Shown here one piece after another: positions 55,101 to 62,366 of a stretch of 64,000 bases of DNA. How positions within the stretch are numbered: position 1 is the first letter of the stretch; every line of letters begins with the position of its first letter. The position numbers were made by a program, and so were the translations under genes. Location of the stretch: contig CAYYOT010000008.1 of assembly GCA_964473255.1 (NCBI GenBank), positions 1 to 64,000 on the forward strand. The letters run 5' to 3'. This stretch comes from Kuafuiihalomonas sp964473255 (lineage in GTDB: Bacteria; Myxococcota; Kuafuiibacteriia; Kuafuiibacteriales; Kuafuiibacteriaceae). The notes below the pieces were generated by a model, which was not told the origin of the DNA, made no database searches, and saw nothing but the letters and a program-made list of their open reading frames with translations.

Positions 55101-55737
55101 ATGCGATCGGACCGGGAAAGACGGTGTTCACGCGGATCCCGTGATCGCTCTTTCCGAGCTCCCGGGCGAGTCCCAAGGACAGGGCGTTCAGGCCCGACTT
55201 GGGGACGACGTACGGGATCCGGCCGAAGTAGCTGGTACGGGAGAAGATGGTGGAGACGTTGATGACCGACGCTCCGGGGCGAAAGTGCGGGACCGCCGCG
55301 CGAACCATGTTCCAAGGGCCGCCGAGGAGGTTCTTCACCGCGTCGAGCATGGTCTCGGACTCGCCGGGCCGGACCAAGTCTGCTTCGTCGAAAGGGATCT
55401 GCTGAAGCCGCTTCTTCGGTCCAGCGCCGCCGGCGTTGTTCACGAGAACGTCGACGCTTCCGAAGCGCTCGACGGCGGTCTCGAGGGCCCGACGACATGC
55501 ATCGGGGTCCGCAGCGTCGGCGGCAAGCGGATAGATCCGATCCGCGGAGTGGCCTTCATCGATCAGCGTGTTCGCGAACGTCGTCAGCTTGTCGAGGTTT
55601 CGCCCGGTCATCACCAGCCGCGCGCCCTCGCGCAAAAAGTGGCGGCTGATGTGGCTGCCGATGTTTCCCGCGGCGCCGGTCAGGATGACGACCTTGTCGT
55701 CGAGGCGAGGTCCAGTGGGATTCTGTATTTCGGTCAT
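52108..55737 (-). CDS. mcr: Bifunctional malonyl-CoA reductase (two SDR halves)
   Basis: The 1209-residue protein matches Chloroflexus Mcr (1220 residues) in length, domain order and C-terminal end (YLARIYRGNAVTV versus the remembered YAGRIHRGRAITV). The N-terminal SDR half (about 1-550) has TGAAGNIG (20-27), S162, and Y176-x3-K180; it should reduce malonate semialdehyde to 3-hydroxypropionate. The C-terminal half (about 555-1209) has TGGSVGIG (569-576), S709/710 and Y728-x3-K732; it should reduce malonyl-CoA to the semialdehyde. Each half holds a second, degenerate SDR-like segment (around 310-540 and 965-1200). Both active sites look intact. Its ATG overlaps the pcs stop (ATGA), so the pair is translationally coupled. 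NADPH is the expected cofactor. Confidence 0.95.
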   Translation of the reverse strand: MTEIQNPTGPRLDDKVVILTGAAGNIGSHISRHFLREGARLVMTGRNLDKLTTFANTLIDEGHSADRIYPLAADAADPDACRRALETAVERFGSVDVLVNNAGGAGPKKRLQQIPFDEADLVRPGESETMLDAVKNLLGGPWNMVRAAVPHFRPGASVINVSTIFSRTSYFGRIPYVVPKSGLNALSLGLARELGKSDHGIRVNTVFPGPIASERIDTVFKAMDDLQGFEPGATSKEFRDLMILRRSAESEAMDFVYPTPDDVASTVLWLASPESRAFSGHSFEVTNGMQVPAQSRSKLVSWPDKRLVDLRGKVVLILGGRDVDEALAFAERQVGLGAKVVLAFRAIDSLERARFQVQSTPLRGMPLLLLNPLRRENVERTMEFISDQHGRLDGVVVLPSRRNFGHDLAGATDEDVDRFLRDEVVAPVALSSAVASLIHSWPELEQAPAITFVTNADDGAGNGLYEINRAAIEELIRVWRREEEHEVKLGERRWSCRPNQIVRFDNDEPDNLAFSADWTATLTNRVRKMDAINLWVPRNIRRATGKSSMPLSIQRVLPGLHLGKTAMITGGSVGIGFQLGRFLALAGAKVLLAARNPHRLEAARASIIAELSRVGYPEPAKRVFILANVDVGDEASLQRLYEHTVDLFGELDILINNAGISGAEEMVVDMELDAWDRTMEANLISNYSLTRMFAPQMKRNGRGNILNVSSYFGGEKYLAVAYPNRSDYSVSKAGQRALAEILSRHLGPEIQINALAPGPVDGQRLRGTPEQPGLFERRGRLILENKRLNALHTAVLGSVAEGMAAGEVLARFATNSTEELARWEDAPAAVKKLLAGIQRGEPDSVARRYLAPESVAQKLVARLFNGGVIDDDLGRHFVGEHVAAPETFFDRSEIAKEAEKVESGIVGRLHLKRMPTDEQVAISTVFALVDENVSGETFHPSGGLKFERSVTEGELMLKPGRDHLEQLKGKNVILVGEALKDELRALAEAFSELAVDNIVVLTRETSTADELGRLLPEREGVGLAGEAIADDLQEALMRHHARLGRVDIVVNTPFARLPMHALAGDTMHSWQRVLSRDDFAGVVRDQLTHHFRTAKIAALWPRCQIVLVTPDTSRASTREEFALALFVKNSLHAFTVTLGVEGERIPTWPAVNQVQLTRRARTEEPGNDQEVKEEMVRFVAAVMNCSLPAPTPAESRYLARIYRGNAVTV

Positions 55738-58700
55738 CGTAGGGTCCCCGCCGAACCCGTATCGATACGCTCGACCGTCTTACCGCTGCGCTCGGCGTCG
55801 CGGATGGCCCAGGCTCGATAGAGCTCGTCTTTGGTCTTGAGGCCGGCCCGCGGGAGGTCGTGCACGGCAATGTAGGTGGCGCCGGCGTGTCGATTCTCCC
55901 ACATGGCTTGGTGTGCCTGCGGCACCTCCTCGAAAGGAACCGCCACCGGCGTCACCACGTCGATGAGCCCCGCCGCGATGCGGCCCTGCATTTCTTCGAA
56001 CTCGCGCGCGGTGTTGAGATGCGTTCCGCGGATCTCCGCGGTCGGCATCAGGATCCGACGCTGACGCATCCAGACCTGCGGCGCATAGAAGCTCAGTCGC
56101 GTGCCGTCGAGATCCTCGGCATAGACGATCCGCCCGACGTTTGGCTTCACCAGCGAGGTCGACAGCGAAAGGCCGTCTCGCCCCCGGCGCTCGAACACCA
56201 CGTCGGGCAAGCCGCGCCGATCGATGTGCGTGCGGAGCAGAGGCGCGAGCGCCGAACCGACCGGCTTCAGGGTGCGGTCGCTGAAGGCGCGGACCGCCTC
56301 CTTGAACGCGACAGAGTCTCGGAATGCGTCGGGCAGCGGCGCCAGCGGTCCGGGCGGATCGAAGTCATTGCCCAGCCGGCGCTGAATCTCCTCGACGCTC
56401 ACCACGCCGGCGAAACTGGCGCCGAACCCGAGCGAGCCCACGAACTCGCGCTGGGAGATCGTGTCGGCAAGAACCGCAACGCGAGCGTTCAAAGCGACGC
56501 CGACCTCGATGGCCTCGATGGCCACGGGGTCCACGATGCCGTCGGTCGCTCCCGGCCCGTACACCACGAGCAGCGATCCGCCTGCGCGGAGCTGGGCCCG
56601 GGTGAACATGTCGCGCGGGGTGGACGACCCTGGTTTGCCCACGAACGTGAAGCGGTAGCCGGACGACGCACCGAAGAAGGTCAGAACACCTCCTTCCCCA
56701 AGGATCTGGAAGCTCCGGGGAAAGGAACGCTCGCCGGCGTGGGAGACGACATAGTCGATGGGGCCTCCCGCTTGCTCTTCGACCTCGCTCTTGAAGGCTT
56801 GCCCGGCGTCGACCCAGGCCGGCACGAGGTCCGGATCGTCCGGCACGAGAGTGAAGATGTCCGACCACCGCTCGTCTTTGCGATTTACCGGCCGGCCGCC
56901 GAACGACTCGACGCGGCGGGCCCGCTCTTCCGACGAAACCTGACCGACGACGTCGAGGCCAACCTGTCGCGCCGTTCGCAGACACTCCAGCCCCGTCCCC
57001 GTGGAGGCGCCCTCCACGAAGAGCCGCCGACCGGGCTCGATGTCGAGCGTCGTGTAGAGCGCTCGATGGATCGTGCCCAGGTTCAGGCCGTACGAGCCGG
57101 CTTCCTCCAGGGTCAAACCCGGGAGCTTCTTGTGGATCTGGGGCCCCTGGACGACGACGAACTGTGCATGGGTACCGTTCTCTCGCTCGTAGCCCTGGAT
57201 CCGGAAGTCGGCGGCCATGGGGTCGAGACCTTGATCCGGGGACAGCAGCTCGCTCTGGCCGGAGTAGATGGTCACGAGGTCGCCGACCGCAATCCGGCCT
57301 TCGCGGATTAGCTCCGAGCCGAGGGCGGCAACCAATCCTACGCCGCCTGAGCCAGTCACGTGGACGTCCGCATCCCGGCCATCGAAGGGTGAGACCGGGA
57401 TGCCGGTCAGGCCCCAGATGTCGTTGTAGTTGACCTCGGAGGCGAGCATGAAGACCAGCGCATCGTTCGGGCCGGGCTTCGGTGTCTCGAACACGACCAG
57501 GCGCTCGCAGTCTTTCGGGTCGGCGTGGTTGGGAGCACCGGTCTTCGGGCTCTTCGTGAGTCCGAGCCCGTACTGGAACTCGGGGATGGGTGTCGCCCCG
57601 GGATAAAACCCGGCTTCCCGAGGCAGAAGCTTACCCTCCTGCTCCAGTCGTTTTCGCGTCGCCTCGTCGGCATCGGGCGGCACCTTGGTGGCGCGCAGAG
57701 GGAGTGGAGCGCTGCGGCGCTCGAGAAAGGCCCGGATCCCGGGAGGTCCGTCCTCGGGGTCGCACACCGCTTCGGCAAAGAGCTCACCCTCATGAACGAG
57801 GCCCTTCGTCTGGCCCTGTTCGATGCCGGTCTTCACGGCATCGACGATGCGGTTCACGGCGGACGTGCGTCCGCTGGTTCGGGCCTGCTCGATGGCGGCG
57901 GCAACCGTAGGCTCGGTGAGAACGTCCTCCGACCAAGTCTGAGGGGCGTCGCTTTCGGCGAGACGTCCCTTTTGGCGGGCGAGCGCATCGGCGATGGGGC
58001 CGCGGCCAACGACATACTCACGCGCCAGCGCCACCGCTTCCGCAAGGGGGCCGCGGGCGTGTCCCTCCACCACCCGATCGACGAGACCGACGACCAGCGC
58101 ATCGCTCGCCTCCATGCTGCGGCCCGAGATCATGATCCGGAGCGCCTCGGCGAGGCCGCCCTCTCGGGGCTGAAGCCGGCGAACCAGCCTCTGGGTTCCG
58201 CCGTAGCCCGGCAGAAGGTTGAGGTTGATCTCGGGCTGGCCGAAGCGCGCTCGAGCATCGGCCACCACGTAGGTACACGCGAGCGCGAGCTCGTTGCCTC
58301 CGCCGAGGGCTGGTCCGTTCACGGCAGCGATGACCGGCTTGTCCAGGCCCTCGATCGTCGAGAAAGCCTTCTGCGCCGCGTGCGGCAAGGTGAGCGCGCT
58401 GTTTTTGTCGCCCGCCTCGCCGATCTCGAGCAGCTCTTTCACGTCTGCTCCGGCGACGAACGAGGTCCCCGCCCCCGTGATCACGACTGCGGCCGTCGCC
58501 TCCTGGTGCAGGACGTGTTGTAGCACCGTGTTGAGCTCGTCGAGCGAGCGCTCGTTCAGCGAATTTACGGGTGGATTGGCGATGGTCACGATCGCGATCA
58601 TGCGTCCGGGCGCGACCTCATGGTTTTCGACGCGCAGATAGCGATAGAGCTGCAGGATCTGGCGTGCTTCGAGGAGCCGGCCCCATTCCTTCCAGTCGCG

Positions 58701-61175
58701 CACCACCGACTGGATCTCTTCGACCGCCTCCGGATTGCGGAGGGTGGACAGATCGCCCAGGGGTTGGTCGAGCAGGATGCCCCGGAGCGTCCGGCGCATG
58801 TATTTGCCCGACCGGGTTTCGGGGAACGCGCGCACGGTGAGGAAGTCGCTGGGAACGGCAGTCGCGCCCTTCTCGCTGCGTACGAGTCCTTTGAGGCGCG
58901 CGATGTCTTCGTCGGTGATCCGGCGCCCGGGTGCGGGGAGCACGAAGGCGACCGGTGTCTCGCCCTTCTCCTCGTGGGGCGCGCCGACGACAACCGCGTT
59001 ACCGACCGGCGAATCCTTGCGGAGGATCTTGTCGCGTAGGATCGCGCCCTCGATCTCCTCGGTTCCGATTCGGTGACCCGAGACGTTGAGTACGTCATCC
59101 GAGCGTCCGTGCAGCGTCACCGACCCGTCGTCGTACTCGCGGGCGTAGTCGCCTTGGGTGTAGGCCAGGCCGCCGTCCCATCGGTCGAAGTAGACCGCCG
59201 TGAAACGTTCGATGTCGCCCTTCCATCCGGCTTCACCGAGACGCTCGGCATCGCCCCAGACGGTTCGGGCCAGGTAAGGATAGGGCTGGGTCAAGACCAG
59301 CTCGCCCTTTTCCCCGAGCTCGGCCCGCCGCCAGCGGACGGCCTTCCCGTCGGGGCTGGACTCTTCGGCTACGCGGACCTCGGCCTGGATCCAAGGGAGG
59401 GCCCAAGTCTTGGCGTTGGCTTCGAGCTTTTTCGCGTCGCCCCAGGGGCAAGAAAAGACGATGCCGCCGTGCTCGGTCGCCCAGTACGAGTTGATGTAGC
59501 GAGAGCAGACGCTGCCCATCGCGAACTCCTGAACCGCGGGGGAGACCGGCTCCGCGCAGAAGGTCGCGACTTTGAGTTTCGACATGTCGAAGTCCGACAT
59601 GTCGCGAGTGCTCGCCGGATCCGTCATGACCGCCTTCAAAAACGTGGAGCCCGCCTTGAAGATCGTGGCTCCGTGGCGCTCGATGATGGAGGAGAATCGT
59701 CCGGCGTGAGGGAATAGGGGCGAGCCTTCGGCGACGATGGAAGTGATGCCGACGGCAAGGGGCGCCGCGATCAGGTAGGATTGCCCGGTGATCCAACCGG
59801 GATCGGCGATCGTGTAGATCCGGTCGTCGTCCTTCACGTCGAAGACAGTCCGCATCGTGTGGCTGATCCCCGCGAGCCAGCCCCCGTGGGTGTGCACCAC
59901 GCCCTTCGGCTTGCCCGTCGAGCCCGAGGTGTAGATGATGAAGAGCGGCCATTCGGCGTCCACGGGTTCGGCCGGGTGGCTTTCACATAGCGCTCGCCAG
60001 AAGCTCGTGTCGTCGAGAGTGGAGAGTGCTTCGGCCTGGTCGACGTCGAAGCCGGCGGCCTTGGCCTTGGCGAGGACGCTCTTTTCGGCGGCGGCGACCA
60101 GAGCATGCGACCAGCGGTCGCGTGGCTGCTCGACCACCTCCTGACCGGTATACCGGACCACGACGACGGTCTCGACGCAGTGGTCGGCATCGGCGAGGCG
60201 GCGGGCGACCGCAGTGCGGACTTCGGCTTTGCGCTCGGCGTCGAGTTCGGACGCGTCCTCGAGGCCTTGGCCGAGCTCGCGCATGATATCGCTTCGCTCG
60301 ACCGTGATCTCGCCAGCCAGAGCGTCGCGGACCCGCGCTTCGAGGAGGGGGCCCGCTTCGCCGAGGTCATACTCGGCCAGAGCCTGGCTGAGCGCATCCA
60401 GAGCGATGGGGCGAGGGATGAAGTTGTCGAGGGCGAGGTCGGTGAAGCTCTCCTTATAGGGGACGACCTCGGCGTTTCGGTATCCGCCGTCCGCGGTGAC
60501 TACGACCTTGGCCCCCGCATCCCAGATGCGGTCGGAGAGCGTCTTCGCGGAAAAACCTCCGAAGACCGGTGTGTAGATGATCCCGAGCCTCTTGGCAGCT
60601 TCGGTATAGAAGAGCTGCTCAGGGATGTTGGGGAGGTTGAAGGCGACGCGGTCTCCCTTCTTGAGACCGAGGTCGCTCAGCACCTGCGCGCGGAGGACGG
60701 TTTCGTAAAGGACGCGCCGATAGCTGAGGGACTCTTGCTGAACCGGGCCGCCACGACCACCCTCGTGCGATGGGTCCCAGCGGTCACTCTCGAAGATGAA
60801 AGCCGGCTTGTCGCCGCGTCCGCTCAGGACGTGGCGGTCGAGCTCGTTGAAACACGCGTTGGTGAGGCTCCCTTGATACCAGCGGTAAAACGGGGCCTCC
60901 GAGTCGTCGAAGGCCTGCTTCCACGGACGCCACTCGGGATCGTCGGGCGTCCATGACGACGGCTCGCCCGAGGCGACATCGAACCCCTCCCAAGTCGCGG
61001 GGAGCGATTCGAGTCGCAACCAGGCTTGCTTCTCGGGGACGAGCCAGTGGAGCTCCGACGCCGCGATGGTGCCGTGAAAGCCTCCGGGGTCGGAGTGAGC
61101 CTCCTTGCGTACACGAGCTTCGTGCTCGAGATCTCGAATCTGACTCTCCGTCCGAAAAACGCGGTTCGCCGCCAT
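55734..61175 (-). CDS. pcs: Trifunctional propionyl-CoA synthase
   Basis: The 1813-residue protein fuses three enzymes in the order of Chloroflexus and Erythrobacter Pcs (about 1820 residues). CoA ligase (about 1-840): YTSGSTGKPKG at 415-425, SGHRIGTEEIEG at 699-710 and the catalytic K791 in TRSGKYMRR. Enoyl-CoA hydratase (about 855-1150): both catalytic glutamates E962 (GGGNEL) and E982 (GQPEIN). Enoyl-CoA reductase of the medium-chain family (about 1190-1813), with NYNDIWGLTG and EGASTGTGLE. It turns 3-hydroxypropionate, CoA, ATP and NADPH into propionyl-CoA with acrylyl-CoA kept inside. I start at ATG 61175, with GGAGGAGG eight bases upstream, rather than the in-frame ATG at 61262. Confidence 0.96.
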   Translation of the reverse strand: MAANRVFRTESQIRDLEHEARVRKEAHSDPGGFHGTIAASELHWLVPEKQAWLRLESLPATWEGFDVASGEPSSWTPDDPEWRPWKQAFDDSEAPFYRWYQGSLTNACFNELDRHVLSGRGDKPAFIFESDRWDPSHEGGRGGPVQQESLSYRRVLYETVLRAQVLSDLGLKKGDRVAFNLPNIPEQLFYTEAAKRLGIIYTPVFGGFSAKTLSDRIWDAGAKVVVTADGGYRNAEVVPYKESFTDLALDNFIPRPIALDALSQALAEYDLGEAGPLLEARVRDALAGEITVERSDIMRELGQGLEDASELDAERKAEVRTAVARRLADADHCVETVVVVRYTGQEVVEQPRDRWSHALVAAAEKSVLAKAKAAGFDVDQAEALSTLDDTSFWRALCESHPAEPVDAEWPLFIIYTSGSTGKPKGVVHTHGGWLAGISHTMRTVFDVKDDDRIYTIADPGWITGQSYLIAAPLAVGITSIVAEGSPLFPHAGRFSSIIERHGATIFKAGSTFLKAVMTDPASTRDMSDFDMSKLKVATFCAEPVSPAVQEFAMGSVCSRYINSYWATEHGGIVFSCPWGDAKKLEANAKTWALPWIQAEVRVAEESSPDGKAVRWRRAELGEKGELVLTQPYPYLARTVWGDAERLGEAGWKGDIERFTAVYFDRWDGGLAYTQGDYAREYDDGSVTLHGRSDDVLNVSGHRIGTEEIEGAILRDKILRKDSPVGNAVVVGAPHEEKGETPVAFVLPAPGRRITDEDIARLKGLVRSEKGATAVPSDFLTVRAFPETRSGKYMRRTLRGILLDQPLGDLSTLRNPEAVEEIQSVVRDWKEWGRLLEARQILQLYRYLRVENHEVAPGRMIAIVTIANPPVNSLNERSLDELNTVLQHVLHQEATAAVVITGAGTSFVAGADVKELLEIGEAGDKNSALTLPHAAQKAFSTIEGLDKPVIAAVNGPALGGGNELALACTYVVADARARFGQPEINLNLLPGYGGTQRLVRRLQPREGGLAEALRIMISGRSMEASDALVVGLVDRVVEGHARGPLAEAVALAREYVVGRGPIADALARQKGRLAESDAPQTWSEDVLTEPTVAAAIEQARTSGRTSAVNRIVDAVKTGIEQGQTKGLVHEGELFAEAVCDPEDGPPGIRAFLERRSAPLPLRATKVPPDADEATRKRLEQEGKLLPREAGFYPGATPIPEFQYGLGLTKSPKTGAPNHADPKDCERLVVFETPKPGPNDALVFMLASEVNYNDIWGLTGIPVSPFDGRDADVHVTGSGGVGLVAALGSELIREGRIAVGDLVTIYSGQSELLSPDQGLDPMAADFRIQGYERENGTHAQFVVVQGPQIHKKLPGLTLEEAGSYGLNLGTIHRALYTTLDIEPGRRLFVEGASTGTGLECLRTARQVGLDVVGQVSSEERARRVESFGGRPVNRKDERWSDIFTLVPDDPDLVPAWVDAGQAFKSEVEEQAGGPIDYVVSHAGERSFPRSFQILGEGGVLTFFGASSGYRFTFVGKPGSSTPRDMFTRAQLRAGGSLLVVYGPGATDGIVDPVAIEAIEVGVALNARVAVLADTISQREFVGSLGFGASFAGVVSVEEIQRRLGNDFDPPGPLAPLPDAFRDSVAFKEAVRAFSDRTLKPVGSALAPLLRTHIDRRGLPDVVFERRGRDGLSLSTSLVKPNVGRIVYAEDLDGTRLSFYAPQVWMRQRRILMPTAEIRGTHLNTAREFEEMQGRIAAGLIDVVTPVAVPFEEVPQAHQAMWENRHAGATYIAVHDLPRAGLKTKDELYRAWAIRDAERSGKTVERIDTGSAGTLR

Positions 61176-61260
61176 GCTCTGGGCCTCCTCCTGCCAGCGC
61201 GTCCGTGGCCGCCTCGCGGATCGAGGACGTCCCGGGATGCGCGATTCCAATGGGACGGCC

Positions 61261-61290
61261 ATGATTCGTCGTCGCCGGGTTCATTGTCAA
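61261..61290 (-). promoter_or_regulatory. Candidate sigma-70 promoter of the pcs-mcr operon
   Basis: On the minus strand, TTGACA (61290-61285) is followed, 18 bases later, by AATCAT (61266-61261). The -35 box is a perfect consensus match, the -10 box is weak. A second TTGACG lies about ten bases upstream. The predicted start would give a 5' leader of roughly 80 bases before ATG 61175. It lies within the longer open frame of pcs, and supports the downstream start. Confidence 0.4.
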
Positions 61291-61349
61291 AGTGCGTCAA
61301 AAGCTCCCGTGCTTACCCTGAAGACACGTGCCCGGACAGGTGCCGATCG

Positions 61350-62360
61350 CTACTCGTACCTGAGGTGGCCCAGCGACTCGCTATCCCACGACTCGAGGGT
61401 TCGCAGGTACTGAGCGCGCTCGAAGGCGTCTCGGTCCTTCGGGTCGAAACGCGCAGAGCCGATCATCTCCCCGAGGTTTCGATAGTCGTGGGCGATCAGC
61501 CAGGTGCGGATGCCGCTCTCGATGTACTTCAGGCGCGCGAGACCGTGTTCGAGCAGGGTCGAGCAGAGCTGGGCGACCGTTGCACCCACCTTGAAGACCT
61601 TGAGCGCATCGGACGCGTCGTGCACGCCTCCCGATGCGGCCAGGTCCAGATCGTTTTGACCGTTCAGGATCGCGATCCAGCGGATGCGGGGGAGGATCTC
61701 GCTCGGCGCCGAAAGCGTTAGCCGCGGACGGACCTCCTCCGTGTCGACGTCGATGTCCGGCTGGTAGAAGCGGTTGAAGAGAACCAGACCTTGCGCGCCG
61801 GCGTCGGCCAGCCGGCGAGCAAAATGGGGAAGGCTCGAGAAAAACGGACTCAACTTGACCGCGACCGGCACCTCGACCGCATCCACGATGGTTCGCGTGA
61901 GGTCGATGTAGCGGTCCTCGATCTCGGTCGACGATACCTCGGGCCGCGTGGGGACGAAGTACAGATTCAGTTCGATCGCATCGGCACCGGCCTCTTCCAG
62001 CACCCGGGGGTAGTCGCGCCACAAGCTGGGCTCGGTGCCGTTGAGGCTGGCGATGATGGGGATGCTGGTCTTGGCCTTGGCTCGGCGGACGTGCTCGGCA
62101 TACCCGATCGGCCCCATTCGGAGGCGCTCGGACTCCGAATACATCGACAGGGTTTCGGCGTAGGATTCGCCCTGACTCAATCGCTCGAGCAGGCTGGCGG
62201 GGTCCTGGTCCATCTGCTCTTCGAAGACGGAAAACAGGACCACGGCCGCCGCACCGGCCTCCTCGAGCCGCTGAATTCCGTCGACGGTATACGAAAGTGG
62301 GCTTGCACCGGCGATGAGAGGGCTCTTCAGCTCGAGTCCGAGATAGGAAGTTTCCAGCAT
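61350..62360 (-). CDS. Dihydroorotate-dehydrogenase-like flavoprotein
   Basis: The 336-residue TIM-barrel protein begins LETSYLGLELKSPLIAGASP, as in DHODH-fold enzymes, and has a phosphate/FMN-binding GGVHDASDALKVFKVGA region. The NxSCPN catalytic motif of true PyrD class 1 enzymes is replaced by ELNLYFVPT, and AVKLSPFF follows. That pattern belongs to the DHODH-like group often seen near keto-acid oxidoreductases, so it is probably not the pyrimidine enzyme. It lies 175 bases upstream of pcs in the same direction, with its start 6 bases after the upstream stop. Substrate unknown. Confidence 0.82.
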   Translation of the reverse strand: MLETSYLGLELKSPLIAGASPLSYTVDGIQRLEEAGAAAVVLFSVFEEQMDQDPASLLERLSQGESYAETLSMYSESERLRMGPIGYAEHVRRAKAKTSIPIIASLNGTEPSLWRDYPRVLEEAGADAIELNLYFVPTRPEVSSTEIEDRYIDLTRTIVDAVEVPVAVKLSPFFSSLPHFARRLADAGAQGLVLFNRFYQPDIDVDTEEVRPRLTLSAPSEILPRIRWIAILNGQNDLDLAASGGVHDASDALKVFKVGATVAQLCSTLLEHGLARLKYIESGIRTWLIAHDYRNLGEMIGSARFDPKDRDAFERAQYLRTLESWDSESLGHLRYE

Positions 62361-62366
62361 GCGAGT

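Noticed and set aside
52108..55737. Reading Mcr as two fused ordinary SDR alcohol dehydrogenases
   Set aside because: Length, the long inter-domain regions and the C-terminal end match malonyl-CoA reductase, and it is coupled to pcs.
55734..61262. Reading Pcs as a plain acetyl-CoA synthetase or a polyketide-type enzyme
   Set aside because: The order CoA ligase, enoyl-CoA hydratase, enoyl-CoA reductase in one chain of about 1,810 residues with no ACP or ketosynthase fits propionyl-CoA synthase only.
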